Positions 1 to 8,210 of a stretch of 64,000 nucleotides of DNA are shown here, piece by piece. Numbering within the stretch: position 1 is the stretch's first letter; every line of letters begins with the position of its first letter. This stretch comes from Bryobacterales bacterium (GTDB lineage Bacteria; Acidobacteriota; Terriglobia; Bryobacterales; Bryobacteraceae). The DNA lies in the NCBI GenBank assembly GCA_003166865.1, contig PMUP01000050.1, forward strand, positions 90,283-154,282, read 5' to 3'. A program made the translations under genes and the position numbers. The notes beneath the pieces were generated by a model. The model was given only the letters and a program-made list of their open reading frames with translations, searched no databases and was not told the DNA's origin.

Positions 1-739
1 CTTGATCGCGATCGCACAGAAACGGCGCGGCCACCGCGAAATTCGGATTCACGGCGTAACCCAAAGGCTCGCATTCGTTTTCGATGACCTGGTAGTAATC
101 CTTCACCCACTGACGCGCTTCTTCGGGGCTGACAAAGGAAAACGTCAGCGCGCCGAGACCGAGTTTGGCCGCTTGGATAATCGATTCACGGCGCGAGCAG
201 GCCATCCATAGCGGCGGATGCGGTTTCTGATAGGGCTTGGGGATGACATTGCGCGGCGGAATTTTGACGAACTGGCCCTGGTAGCCGGTGAATGGATCTT
301 CCACCAGCATCCGCACGGCGATGCGTATGCCTTCCAACTGCATGTTCTTTTTCTCGGACTGGGGCACGAGAAATCCGCCCAGCTCGGTTTCCGTAGCGCC
401 CGCGCCGGTGCCAAATTCGACGCGGCCATCGCTAATGAGATCGAGCGTCGCGATGCGCTCGGCCACGCGCGCTGGATGATTGATGTAAAGCGGCGTTTGT
501 ACGATGCCATGGCCGATGCGGACGTTCCTGGTGCGCTGGCTGACCGCGGCCAGAAAAACTTCCGGGGCGGACGAATGGGCGTATTCTTCCAGGAAGTGAT
601 GTTCGGTGGCCCAAACGTAGTCGTATCCGCATTGATCGGAAAGCACAGCCTGCTCGAGCGCATTCTTGAGAAGCGTATGCTCGGAATCGCGGACCCAGGG
701 CCGCGGGAGCTGATGTTCGTAGAAGCCGCCGAATTTCAT
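1..739 (-). CDS. LLM-class flavin-dependent monooxygenase, partial (C-terminus off the left edge)
   Basis: Read from an ATG at 739 towards the left edge, this strand gives 246 uninterrupted codons with a luciferase-like monooxygenase sequence. It begins MKFGGFYEHQLPRPW and contains the typical segments 'WATEHHF', 'NPARVAERIATLDLISDGRVEFGTG' in shortened form and 'PYQKPHPPLWMA'. Members of this TIM-barrel family oxidise substrates with reduced FMN and O2. No stop is reached, so the C-terminal third is missing from the window. It is divergent, with a gap of about 65 bp, from an NADPH-dependent FMN reductase gene that could supply its FMNH2; that pairing is inferred from position. The substrate is unknown. 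A second member of the family is encoded at 6942-8207. Confidence 0.85.
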   Translation of the reverse strand, partial: MKFGGFYEHQLPRPWVRDSEHTLLKNALEQAVLSDQCGYDYVWATEHHFLEEYAHSSAPEVFLAAVSQRTRNVRIGHGIVQTPLYINHPARVAERIATLDLISDGRVEFGTGAGATETELGGFLVPQSEKKNMQLEGIRIAVRMLVEDPFTGYQGQFVKIPPRNVIPKPYQKPHPPLWMACSRRESIIQAAKLGLGALTFSFVSPEEARQWVKDYYQVIENECEPLGYAVNPNFAVAAPFLCDRDQ

Positions 740-804
740 GCAGGTAAGTACCTTATGACGTTTTAGAAGTTACCATTGTTACGGAGCGTTAACCATGACC
801 CGAA

Positions 805-1671
805 ATGGCTAGTTCGCGTCCATTCGGCTCTCGTCCCTTCATAGTAGGGATCGGAGGGACCACGCGCCCGGAGTCCTCTTCAGAGAAAGCCTTGCGCTAT
901 GCGCTCGCGCTGGCGGCGGCCGAGGGCGCGGACATTGAGCTATTCGACGGCGCGAGCATCAACCTTCCGATGTATGCGCCGGAATCGGCCGAGAGGTCGG
1001 AGGGGGCCGAGCGGATGGTAGCGGCCCTGCGGCGCGCGAATGGGGTGATTCTTTCGACGCCCTGCTATCACGGATCGGTCTCGGGGTTGGTGAAGAACGC
1101 GCTGGACTACAGCGAGGACATGTGCAAAGATCCGGAGCCCTATCTGGACGGGCGCGCGGTGGGGCTGATCGTGTGCGGTCACGGATGGCAATCCACTGGC
1201 GTGGTGTTGACGGCATTCCGGTCGATCGTACACGCGCTACGCGGCTGGCCAACGCCGATGGGAGTGGCGATCAATACGCTGGTGGAACGCTTCGACGAAA
1301 GCGGCGCGGGAACACAAGAGCACACGGCGCGGCAGATGGCGGTCATGGTGGGGCAAGTGATCGAATTCGCGCGGCTGCGGTCCCAGCTTGCGAAACCAAG
1401 TCCTCCCGAGGCTGGTCTACATGAGGGAGGCACTATGCCGGAAAAACGGACCATCGAGCGGGCGCGCAAAGACGCGCGAGAAGGCAAAGCGGCGAGCACG
1501 CAAGCGGGCGAATTTGTTCGAGAGGAGATGGACCATGTCCAGGAGGGCAAGCACACCGTCAGTTCGCGGGAACAGGCCATCGCGATCGGGCTTTCGAAGG
1601 CGCGGCGCGCGGGGGTAAAGCTTGGGCCGCCGAAGAAGGGCAAGGCGCGAGCCAAGCGATCAGGGCGGTAA
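805..1671 (+). CDS. NADPH-dependent FMN reductase fused in frame to a DUF6496-like basic tail
   Basis: The 288-aa product has two parts. Residues about 10-195 are a flavodoxin-like NADPH:FMN reductase, with 'GIGGTTRPESSSEKAL' near the N-terminus for the FMN phosphate and 'STPCYHGSVSGLVKNALDY', the family signature. Residues about 211-288 form a small, highly charged domain ('REQAIAIGLSKARRAGVKL') that I know as a stand-alone protein (DUF6496). The junction contains Met211 (codon at 1435), preceded at good distance by GAGGGAGG. The tail may therefore also be made separately from an internal start. The reductase probably feeds FMNH2 to the divergent monooxygenase at 1-739. The role of the tail is unknown. 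Confidence is high for the reductase and moderate for a real fusion. Confidence 0.85.
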   Translation: MASSRPFGSRPFIVGIGGTTRPESSSEKALRYALALAAAEGADIELFDGASINLPMYAPESAERSEGAERMVAALRRANGVILSTPCYHGSVSGLVKNALDYSEDMCKDPEPYLDGRAVGLIVCGHGWQSTGVVLTAFRSIVHALRGWPTPMGVAINTLVERFDESGAGTQEHTARQMAVMVGQVIEFARLRSQLAKPSPPEAGLHEGGTMPEKRTIERARKDAREGKAASTQAGEFVREEMDHVQEGKHTVSSREQAIAIGLSKARRAGVKLGPPKKGKARAKRSGR

Positions 1672-1708
1672 GCGCTTCCCCGAGCTTCACTTGGTACTCT
1701 TTTTTTGC

Positions 1709-1749
1709 TTGACAGTTACTGCAGCCTCATTTATCCTATGCATAGGATA
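1709..1749 (+). promoter_or_regulatory. padR promoter with overlapping perfect palindrome (likely autoregulatory operator)
   Basis: TTGACA (1709-1714) and TATCCT (1732-1737) are separated by 17 bp, a good sigma70-type promoter. The -10 box is the left end of a perfect 18-bp palindrome, TATCCTATGCATAGGATA (1732-1749), so a bound dimer would cover the -10 and start point. The PadR start codon follows at 1761 with a GAGG ribosome site. PadR proteins commonly repress their own promoters, so this is the likely operator. Confidence 0.75.
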
Positions 1750-1760
1750 GCGAGGTATAC

Positions 1761-2072
1761 ATGAACTTCAAGGGGACCCTTCCCACGTTGATTCTAGAGG
1801 CATTGGAGCAGGAGCCCAGCCACGGCTACCGCATCGCGCAGCGGATTAAAGAGCGCTCGCACGGCGTTTTGGACTTCAAAGAAGGCACCTTGTATCCGGC
1901 CCTCCATAAGTTGGACAACGAGGGACTAGTGGAGTCGTTCGAAGGCATCGAAAAAGGCCGGCCGCGGCGCTACTACCGCATCACGGAATCGGGGCACGGA
2001 ATTTTGGCCAAGGATCGCGCGGAATGGCGGGAACTTTCACGGGCGGTAACGTTGATTTTGGGAGAGGCGTAA
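1761..2072 (+). CDS. PadR-family transcriptional regulator
   Basis: A 103-aa winged-helix protein of typical short PadR (subfamily s2) length. The sequence shows 'PTLILEALEQEPSHGYRIAQRI', 'GTLYPALHKLDNEGLV' (the recognition and wing region) and 'RRYYRITESGH', all hallmarks of PadR. It is a cytoplasmic DNA-binding repressor. It sits immediately in front of a HAAS-type membrane protein (stop and next ATG are adjacent), an arrangement frequent in Acidobacteria, where PadR genes are co-transcribed with HAAS/permease-prefix proteins. The perfect palindrome over its own -10 box suggests autorepression. The effector is unknown. Confidence 0.93.
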   Translation: MNFKGTLPTLILEALEQEPSHGYRIAQRIKERSHGVLDFKEGTLYPALHKLDNEGLVESFEGIEKGRPRRYYRITESGHGILAKDRAEWRELSRAVTLILGEA

Positions 2073-2711
2073 ATGACGACTGAATTGGAAACTTGGCTGA
2101 AACAGGCAACTCGGCAGCTATCGAGGGATTCGGCCGCGCAGGTGCGGACTGAAATCCAGGAACATTACGAATCGGCGCGGGAGGCCGCAATGAGCGGCGG
2201 CTCAACCACCGCTCAAGCAGATCGGTCGGCTGTGACCGCCTTGGGCAATGCGAAGACAGCGAACTGTCAATATCGCAGGGTCCTATTGACGTCCGTCGAA
2301 GCGAGGATGCTTCGCGAAGGCAACTGGGAAGCTCGGGCCGTTTGCTCCCGCCCGTGGCTGAAGTGGATGCTGCTAGCGATGCCTGTGGCCGCGCTGATGG
2401 CGGCCATCGCCTGCTTTCTGGCTGGTGCAATCGGCATGGCGCGGGTGCTGCTGGTTGGTGGGATACCAATTGGTCTTTTGCTCACGGCGCCCTTTCTGCC
2501 GCTTTATACCCCATCGCGCGGGCGCGTTTTCCGCGTCGTGAAATGGGTCGTCCTGATTGGCGCACTGGGGTTGGCCTTCGGGCCCGACGCGCTGAAATGG
2601 TCCTGGCTGCTGATCTCGTGCCTATGGCTTGTGGCCCGGATCGAATGGACGCGGGTTTCGATTCGGCGAAAACTGCCCGTCGCGGAGTGGCCCAAGCAGT
2701 TGTATCTCTGA
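2073..2711 (+). CDS. HAAS-domain-like membrane protein, partner of PadR
   Basis: A 212-aa protein whose first ~75 residues are soluble and charged ('LETWLKQATRQLSRDSAAQVRTEIQEHYESAREAAMSGG' region, split here for length) and resemble the HAAS/permease-prefix domain found beside PadR regulators. Four hydrophobic segments follow at about residues 98-118, 121-142, 153-170 and 172-188. The start ATG directly abuts the padR stop (taaATG), implying translational coupling. HAAS proteins are thought to transmit a signal with their PadR partner, but no enzymatic function is established. No transport motif is visible. Confidence 0.75.
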   Translation: MTTELETWLKQATRQLSRDSAAQVRTEIQEHYESAREAAMSGGSTTAQADRSAVTALGNAKTANCQYRRVLLTSVEARMLREGNWEARAVCSRPWLKWMLLAMPVAALMAAIACFLAGAIGMARVLLVGGIPIGLLLTAPFLPLYTPSRGRVFRVVKWVVLIGALGLAFGPDALKWSWLLISCLWLVARIEWTRVSIRRKLPVAEWPKQLYL

Positions 2712-2720
2712 GAGAGCTTA

Positions 2721-2757
2721 TTGACACCCGCATGTGGGGAATGTACGATCTCCATAC
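2721..2757 (+). promoter_or_regulatory. Strong sigma70-type promoter giving an almost leaderless transcript
   Basis: TTGACA (2721-2726), a 17-bp spacer, then TACGAT (2744-2749). The expected start point, seven bases past the -10 box, is about 2756, one to three bases before the ATG at 2758. There is no room for a Shine-Dalgarno sequence. A further in-frame ATG at 2734 lies between the boxes and would not be transcribed from this promoter, which decides in favour of 2758. Confidence 0.7.
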
Positions 2758-3570
2758 ATGCGCTTGCCAAATCACCTTCGACTTTCGATCTTCAGCGCCG
2801 TCGCCGCGATAGCGATGCTAGCGCCAGCGAACGCTCAAAATCAGGCCTACAAACCGCCGCGAACCGCCGACGGCAAGCCGAATCTCAACGGCATCTGGCA
2901 GGCCATGAACACGGCCAATTGGGACGTGGAAGGCCATTCGGCCCAGGCGGGTCAAGTGGTGTCGCTGGGGGCGACTGGCGCTGAGCCGCCCGGAATCGGG
3001 GTGGTGGAAGGCGGCGAGATCCCGTATCTGCCCGCGGCGCTCGCGAAGAAAAAAGAGAACTACGCGAACCGCTTGAAGCTGGACCCGGAAGTGAAATGCT
3101 ACCTGCCCGGCGTGCCGCGCGCTACCTACATGCCGTATCCGTTTCAGATTGTGCAGTCCGGCAAGTTCATTCTGACCTCGTATGAATACGACGGCGCGGT
3201 GCGCACGATTTACATGGACAATCCAGGACCGGCGCCGGTGGACAGTTGGATGGGCTGGTCGGCCGGGCATTGGGAAGGCGACACGCTAGTGGTGGATGTG
3301 ACGGGGCTGAACGACCAGACCTGGTTCGACCGCGCGGGCGACTATCACAGCGACGCTTTGCACGTGGTGGAGCGTTATACATTGGCGTCGGCGAATGTTT
3401 TGAATTACGAGGCCACCATCGAAGATCCACAGGTGTTTTCACGGCCGTGGAAAATCAGCATGCCGCTGTACAGGCACGTGGAGAAGAACGCTCAACTGTT
3501 AGAATTCAAGTGTGTGGAGTTTGTGGAGGAGCTGATTTATGGGCACCTGCGCAAACAGCCTAGTAAGTAG
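2758..3570 (+). CDS. Secreted protein of the 'DGKPNLNGIW' family
   Basis: About 270 aa with an N-terminal signal peptide (hydrophobic 'LSIFSAVAAIAMLAPANAQ', cleavage after AQ). The mature protein starts with 'RTADGKPNLNGIWQ' and later has 'GHWEGDTLVVDVTGLNDQTWFDRAGDYHSDALHVVERY', a block shared with the three following genes. The family is common in Acidobacteria and environmental proteobacteria and has no established function. The product is probably periplasmic. The start at 2758 is chosen because the promoter's -10 box ends at 2749. It is separated by 20 bp from the next gene and probably co-transcribed with it. Confidence 0.8.
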   Translation: MRLPNHLRLSIFSAVAAIAMLAPANAQNQAYKPPRTADGKPNLNGIWQAMNTANWDVEGHSAQAGQVVSLGATGAEPPGIGVVEGGEIPYLPAALAKKKENYANRLKLDPEVKCYLPGVPRATYMPYPFQIVQSGKFILTSYEYDGAVRTIYMDNPGPAPVDSWMGWSAGHWEGDTLVVDVTGLNDQTWFDRAGDYHSDALHVVERYTLASANVLNYEATIEDPQVFSRPWKISMPLYRHVEKNAQLLEFKCVEFVEELIYGHLRKQPSK

Positions 3571-3590
3571 TAGCTGAGCGGAGGTTACCC

Positions 3591-4574
3591 ATGCGGCTTC
3601 GAGCGATGGCGACGCTGGGCGCATTGTTTGTCCCGGTTTATCTCACGGGCCAGGGCTTGCCCGTTGCGGCCAAGGCGGCCACGTCGACATCCAAAAGCTG
3701 GACACCGTCTCGCACCGCCGATGGCCAGCCGGATCTGGAAGGCGTGTGGACCAACTCCACGTTGACGCCTTTGGAACGGCCGGCTGAGTTCGCGGGAAAA
3801 GAGTTTCTGACCGAGCAGGAATCCGCCGATTACGTGAAGCGGTTGCTGCAGCAAGTAAATACCGATCGCCGCGATGGTGGCGCGCAGGTGGATGTCGGCC
3901 GCTCCTACAACGAATTCTGGCGCGATCGCGGGAACAATGTGATTGCGGACCGGCGCACTTCGCTGATCATCGACCCGCCGGATGGCCGGGTTCCGCCGCT
4001 GACGCCGGAAGCGCAGAAGCGCGTGGAAGCGGCCAGGGCATATATGCGGGACCATGCCACTGATGGTCCGGAGGGCCGGTCGCTCGCCGAGCGTTGCATC
4101 GCGTGGGCAACGGCGGGGCCGCCGATGCTGCCGGGGCCGTACAACAATGACATTCAGATCGTGCAGACTCGCGAGCAGGTGGTGATTTTGAACGAAATGA
4201 TCCATGACGCGCGCCTGATTCCTCTGGATGGGCGGCCGCACGTGAGCCCGGATATTCGCCAGTTGCTGGGAGACTCACGCGGACATTGGGACGGCAACAC
4301 GCTGGTGGTGGACACCACGAATTTCAACGGCGAGAACAGTTTTCGTGGATCGGACGCGAATTTGCATCTGACGGAGCGCTTCACGCGAGTCTCGCCGAAC
4401 CTGATTCAGTATGAATTCACTGCCGACGATCCGACGGCGTTCACTCGAGCCTGGAGCGCACGGATCCCATTGAACAAGACGCCTGACCGTGTGTATGAAT
4501 ATGCGTGTCACGAGGGAAATTACGCGCTGACGGATATCCTGGCCGGAGCTCGTGCCGCTGAAACAAAGAAGTAG
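3591..4574 (+). CDS. Secreted family protein, paralogue 1 of a tandem triplet
   Basis: A 327-aa protein with a signal peptide (about residues 1-28). Conserved blocks are 'SRTADGQPDLEGVWTNSTLTPLERP', shown here as the hallmark N-terminal motif, then 'GPEGRSLAERCIAW', 'GPPMLPGPYNN', 'EMIHDARLIPLDG', 'GDSRGHWDGNTLVVDTTNF' and 'YEYACHEGNY'. The single Cys in 'ERCI' and the one in 'YACHEGN' are kept in all three copies and could form a disulfide in the periplasm. The function is unknown. Strong conservation of His and acidic residues would fit an enzyme or ligand-binding role, but nothing proves it. An RBS-like 'GGAGG' lies upstream of the ATG. Confidence 0.8.
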   Translation: MRLRAMATLGALFVPVYLTGQGLPVAAKAATSTSKSWTPSRTADGQPDLEGVWTNSTLTPLERPAEFAGKEFLTEQESADYVKRLLQQVNTDRRDGGAQVDVGRSYNEFWRDRGNNVIADRRTSLIIDPPDGRVPPLTPEAQKRVEAARAYMRDHATDGPEGRSLAERCIAWATAGPPMLPGPYNNDIQIVQTREQVVILNEMIHDARLIPLDGRPHVSPDIRQLLGDSRGHWDGNTLVVDTTNFNGENSFRGSDANLHLTERFTRVSPNLIQYEFTADDPTAFTRAWSARIPLNKTPDRVYEYACHEGNYALTDILAGARAAETKK

Positions 4575-4578
4575 CTTT

Positions 4579-5487
4579 ATGATCCGGGCGTGCGTCCTGC
4601 TCACGTTTGCGATGGCAGCCATCGCCGGCGGACAACCAGATTTACAAGGCATCTGGAGTAACGCCACCATCACACCTCTGGAACGGCCGAACGATCTGGC
4701 GGGCAAGACAACGTTCACCGCGGAGGAAGCCGCAGCCTACGAGAAACAAGTGGTGGAGCGCAATAACGTGGATCATCGCTCGAAGAACGCGGAGGCCGAC
4801 GTCACGCTCGGCTACAACGATTTTTGGTGGGATCGCGGGACCAAGGTGATTTCCAGCAGACGCACGTCGCTGATCGTGGAACCTTCCGATGGGCGGATAC
4901 CGGCGTTGACGCCCGAAGGGCAGAAGCGCGTCCAAGACGCCCGTGCTCGGACGGCCGAGCATTCCACCGACGGCCCGGAAGGCCGTTCCCTGCCCGAGCG
5001 CTGTATCTTATGGACCACGGCGGGTCCGCCGATGCTGCCGGGACCATACAACAACAATTTCCAGATTTTCGAGACGCGCGACCAGGTGGTGATTCTCAAC
5101 GAAATGATCCATGACGCGCGCGTGATTCCACTCGACGGGAGCCCGCACCTCGCGAGCAACGTCCGGCTGTGGATGGGCGATTCGCGGGGGCATTGGGAGG
5201 GCCATACGTTGGTGGTGGACACCACTAACTTCTCGGGCAAATTTTCCTTCCGCGGCTCCGATGAGAACCTGCATTTGACCGAACGCTTCACGCGTGTTTC
5301 GCCGGACACCCTGCTCTACGAATTCACAGTCGACGATCCGACGGCGTTCACCAGGCCCTGGACCGCGCAGATTCCGGTGACGAAGACAAAGGGCCCCATT
5401 TTCGAGTACGCTTGTCACGAAGGGAACTACGCGATGACGGACATTCTGGCGGGAGCGCGGGCCGCGGAACACAGGGAGCCGAAATGA
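4579..5487 (+). CDS. Secreted family protein, paralogue 2 of a tandem triplet
   Basis: A 302-aa protein beginning MIRACVLLTFAMAAIAGGQ, a short signal peptide followed immediately by 'PDLQGIWSNATITPLERP'. It keeps every block of its neighbours, including 'ERCILWTTAGPPMLPGPYNNNFQIF' (split motif) and 'GHWEGHTLVVDTTNF'. The start at 4579 is five bases after the previous stop, and an upstream in-frame ATG at 4552 would add residues ahead of the signal peptide. Its last bases overlap the start of the next copy (ATGA). The central part is nearly identical at the DNA level to the next gene, implying recent duplication or gene conversion. Function unknown. Confidence 0.8.
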   Translation: MIRACVLLTFAMAAIAGGQPDLQGIWSNATITPLERPNDLAGKTTFTAEEAAAYEKQVVERNNVDHRSKNAEADVTLGYNDFWWDRGTKVISSRRTSLIVEPSDGRIPALTPEGQKRVQDARARTAEHSTDGPEGRSLPERCILWTTAGPPMLPGPYNNNFQIFETRDQVVILNEMIHDARVIPLDGSPHLASNVRLWMGDSRGHWEGHTLVVDTTNFSGKFSFRGSDENLHLTERFTRVSPDTLLYEFTVDDPTAFTRPWTAQIPVTKTKGPIFEYACHEGNYAMTDILAGARAAEHREPK

Positions 5488-6395
5488 ACTGCCGGCTGCT
5501 ATTAATCTTGTGCGCGGCCCAAATTGCCTTCCCTCAGGCGGCGCGCGATCTGGAGGGCATCTGGAGTAACGCCACCATCACTCCCCTAGAACGTCCGGCC
5601 GATCTCGCCGGGAAGCAAACGTTCACCGCGGAGGAAGCGGCGGCCTATGAAAAACAGGTGGCGGAGCGCAACAATGTGGATCACCGCACGGGGAACGCCG
5701 AAGCGGACGTAGCTACCGCGTATAACCAGTTCTGGTATGACCGCGGAACAAAAGCCGTAGGCACCAGGCGAACATCGCTGATCGTGGATCCCCCGGATGG
5801 CAGGCTTCCGCCGCTGACGCCGGAAGCGCAAAAGCGCGTGCAAGCTACGCGGGCAAGGATGGAAGAGCACTCGACCGATGGCCCGGAGGGCCGCACGCTC
5901 GGAGAACGCTGCATTCTTTGGGCCACGGCGGGTCCGCCGATGCTACCCGGTCCATACAACAACAATTTCCAGATTTTCGAGACGCGCGACCAGGTGGTGA
6001 TTCTCAACGAGATGATCCATGACGCGCGCGTGATTCCGCTCGACGGCAGCCCACACCTGGCGAGCAACATAAGGCAATTGATGGGCGACTCGCGCGGGCA
6101 TTGGGAGGGCAACACGTTGGTGGTTGATACCACCAACTTCTCAGGCCAGTTTTCGGTGCGCGGTTCCGATGACAACCTACATTTGACTGAGCGCTTCACG
6201 CGTGTTTCGCCGGACACGCTGCTCTACGAATTCACGGTGGACGATCCGACGGCATTCACCAGGCCCTGGACCGCGCAGATTCCAGTGACGAAGACAAAGG
6301 GGCCCATTTTCGAGTATGCTTGTCACGAAGGGAACTACGCCATGGTGGATATTTTGGCTGGCGCAAGGGCGGCGGAGAAGAAAAACCCGAAGTAG
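5484..6395 (+). CDS. Secreted family protein, paralogue 3 of a tandem triplet
   Basis: A 303-aa protein with signal peptide MNCRLLLILCAAQIAFPQ, then 'ARDLEGIWSNATITPLERP'. It is the closest relative of the preceding gene and shares long identical DNA tracts in its middle and 3' parts. The start at 5484 overlaps the previous stop (ATGA), so the two are translationally coupled. An in-frame ATG further upstream (5412) would place 24 residues ahead of an obvious signal peptide and is rejected. Probably periplasmic; role unknown. Thirteen bases separate it from the DUF6152-like gene. Confidence 0.8.
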   Translation: MNCRLLLILCAAQIAFPQAARDLEGIWSNATITPLERPADLAGKQTFTAEEAAAYEKQVAERNNVDHRTGNAEADVATAYNQFWYDRGTKAVGTRRTSLIVDPPDGRLPPLTPEAQKRVQATRARMEEHSTDGPEGRTLGERCILWATAGPPMLPGPYNNNFQIFETRDQVVILNEMIHDARVIPLDGSPHLASNIRQLMGDSRGHWEGNTLVVDTTNFSGQFSVRGSDDNLHLTERFTRVSPDTLLYEFTVDDPTAFTRPWTAQIPVTKTKGPIFEYACHEGNYAMVDILAGARAAEKKNPK

Positions 6396-6408
6396 AAGGA
6401 GAATCTCA

Positions 6409-6828
6409 ATGCGAAAGTTAGCGATTCTGATTGCCGGTGTGAGTTTGCTTGTGAGCGTGGCGCCAGCGTGGGCCCATCATGCGTTTGCGGCGGAGTTCGA
6501 CTCCACCAAGCCCATCAAGTTGCGCGGAACAGTGACCAAAATGGAGTGGATCAATCCGCACGCTTGGATCCACATCGACGTGAAGAACGCCGATGGCACG
6601 GTCACCGGCTGGATGGTGGAGGGTGGAAGTCCGAACACTTTGCTGCGGAATGGTTTTACGAAAGCGTCGCTGCCCGTGGGTACCGAGATCGTGGTGGATG
6701 GCTATCAAGCCAAGGACGCCACCAACAAGATGAACGGCCGCGACATCACGCTTCCGGACGGGCGCAAGTTGTTTGTCGGGTCCGCGGGGCAGGGTTCTCC
6801 GCCGCCCGATGACAAGCAGGACAAATAG
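6409..6828 (+). CDS. DUF6152-like small periplasmic protein
   Basis: A 139-aa protein with a clear signal peptide ('MRKLAILIAGVSLLVSVAPAWA') and mature N-terminus 'HHAFAAEFDSTKPIKLRG'. The 'HHAFAAEFD' start, 'VTKMEWINPHAWIHIDV' and 'GYQAKDATNKMNGRDITLPDGRKLF' motifs fit DUF6152, small OB-like secreted proteins often encoded next to the 'DG.PDL.G.W' family. The RBS AGAAGGAGAA lies seven bases before the ATG at 6409. It closes the secreted-protein operon that begins at 2758. The conserved His residues may bind metal, which is inference only. Confidence 0.82.
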   Translation: MRKLAILIAGVSLLVSVAPAWAHHAFAAEFDSTKPIKLRGTVTKMEWINPHAWIHIDVKNADGTVTGWMVEGGSPNTLLRNGFTKASLPVGTEIVVDGYQAKDATNKMNGRDITLPDGRKLFVGSAGQGSPPPDDKQDK

Positions 6829-6941
6829 CCGCGCCGACAGTCGCCGCCGCGAACGCCGCGCAAGTCACGCTGCATAAAAATGTGATAGTCTGATGGGCCG
6901 GAATGCGCCCAATCATCTAGCGTGTTCATTCAGGAGATCAG

Positions 6942-8207
6942 ATGCGATTCACTTGGTTCAACTTGATGCCGTGGCCCTATTTGCCGGATGATTTTCGCGA
7001 GAAGAATCGTTCGGTCTGGGTGGATATTGATTCGCGCTTGTTCGATCCCGCGAAGAGCAACGACGTCTACAACGGCTATCTGGACATGCTCGAATACGCG
7101 GGGACACTCGGCTTTGACGGCATCGGAGTGAACGAACATCATCAGAATGCCTACGGGCTGATGCCTTCGCCCAATCTCATTGCCGCCAGCCTGGCGCGCC
7201 GAACCGATGATGTGGCTCTGGTGGTGCTGGGGGCGTCGATCGCGTTGTACAATCCGCCGCTGCGCGTGGCCGAGGAGTTCGCGATGCTGGACTGCATCTC
7301 GGGCGGGCGCCTGGTGGCGGGCTTCCCGGTCGGCACGTCGATGGACACCAACTACTGTTATGGGACCATCCCGGCCTTGACGCGCGAGAAATACAAAGAA
7401 GCGCATGAGCTGATCAAGCGCGCATGGGCGGAGCGGGAGCCCTTCGCCTTCAACGGACGCTATACCAAACTGCGCTACGTGAATCTTTGGCCGCGGCCTA
7501 TTCAGCAGCCGCATCCGCCGATTCACATTCCGGGCGGCGGGTCGCTGGAGACTTTCGATTTTTGCATCGACAATACCTATTCGTATTCCTACTTGAGCTT
7601 TGGCGGCTACATTCGCGGGCAGGCGCTGATGCAGGGCTACTGGGATCGCGTGGCCGAGCGCAACGCTCCGGATACGTCGCCCTATCGCGCTGGCTTCGCT
7701 CAAACCATTTGCGTCGCGGACACGGACGCGGAGGCCGAACGGCTGTACGCCAAGCACGTGAGCTACTTCTACAACCGTTGCCTGCACGTGTATCCGGGCT
7801 TCGCGGATGCTCCCGGCTACCGCACCATCAAAACCATCCAGAAGGGCATTCTTTCGCAATACGCTGCTAACTCCATGTTCCAGCAGTTGCCTTGGAAGGA
7901 GTTGGTGGATAACGGCAGCGTGATCGCCGGAAGCCCGGAAACGGTGCGCCAGCGCATGGAGGATCTGATCAAGAAGCTGCATGTCGGCAACATTTTTTGC
8001 CTCATGCAAATCGGCGACATGCCCAAGGACAAGTGCATGCATTCGACGCGACTATTCGCCGAGAAGGTAATGCCGAAGCTACGCAACGTCTTTCCGGAAT
8101 ACGCCGACGACGGGCGCTTCTGGTGCAAGCCGCTCGCCAAGCGGGCAAAACCTGGTGCACTGCCGGTGGAATCTGAGCTGGGATCGCCCGTAGGCGTGGA
8201 GTCTTAG
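6942..8207 (+). CDS. LLM-class flavin-dependent oxidoreductase (bacterial luciferase family)
   Basis: A complete 421-aa TIM-barrel monooxygenase. Motifs include 'GFDGIGVNEHHQNAYGLMPSPNLIAA' (EHH near the flavin site), 'LRVAEEFAMLDCISGGRLVAGFPVG' and 'PRPIQQPHPPIHIPGGGS'. It would use FMNH2 and O2 on an unknown small substrate in the cytoplasm. An AGGAG ribosome site lies six bases before the ATG. It is followed after 3 bp by an alpha/beta hydrolase, so the two probably act in one catabolic route in which the oxidised product is hydrolysed. It is related to, but clearly distinct from, the partial gene at the left edge. Confidence 0.92.
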   Translation: MRFTWFNLMPWPYLPDDFREKNRSVWVDIDSRLFDPAKSNDVYNGYLDMLEYAGTLGFDGIGVNEHHQNAYGLMPSPNLIAASLARRTDDVALVVLGASIALYNPPLRVAEEFAMLDCISGGRLVAGFPVGTSMDTNYCYGTIPALTREKYKEAHELIKRAWAEREPFAFNGRYTKLRYVNLWPRPIQQPHPPIHIPGGGSLETFDFCIDNTYSYSYLSFGGYIRGQALMQGYWDRVAERNAPDTSPYRAGFAQTICVADTDAEAERLYAKHVSYFYNRCLHVYPGFADAPGYRTIKTIQKGILSQYAANSMFQQLPWKELVDNGSVIAGSPETVRQRMEDLIKKLHVGNIFCLMQIGDMPKDKCMHSTRLFAEKVMPKLRNVFPEYADDGRFWCKPLAKRAKPGALPVESELGSPVGVES

Positions 8208-8210
8208 ACC

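Noticed and set aside
145-766. Overlapping frames on both strands near the left edge
   Set aside because: They are out of frame with the continuous luciferase-like reading frame (739 to 1, minus strand), which explains the region.
6930-8042. Minus-strand frame (370 codons) opposite the luciferase-like oxidoreductase
   Set aside because: It is a shadow of a strongly recognisable gene; no motif in the translation.
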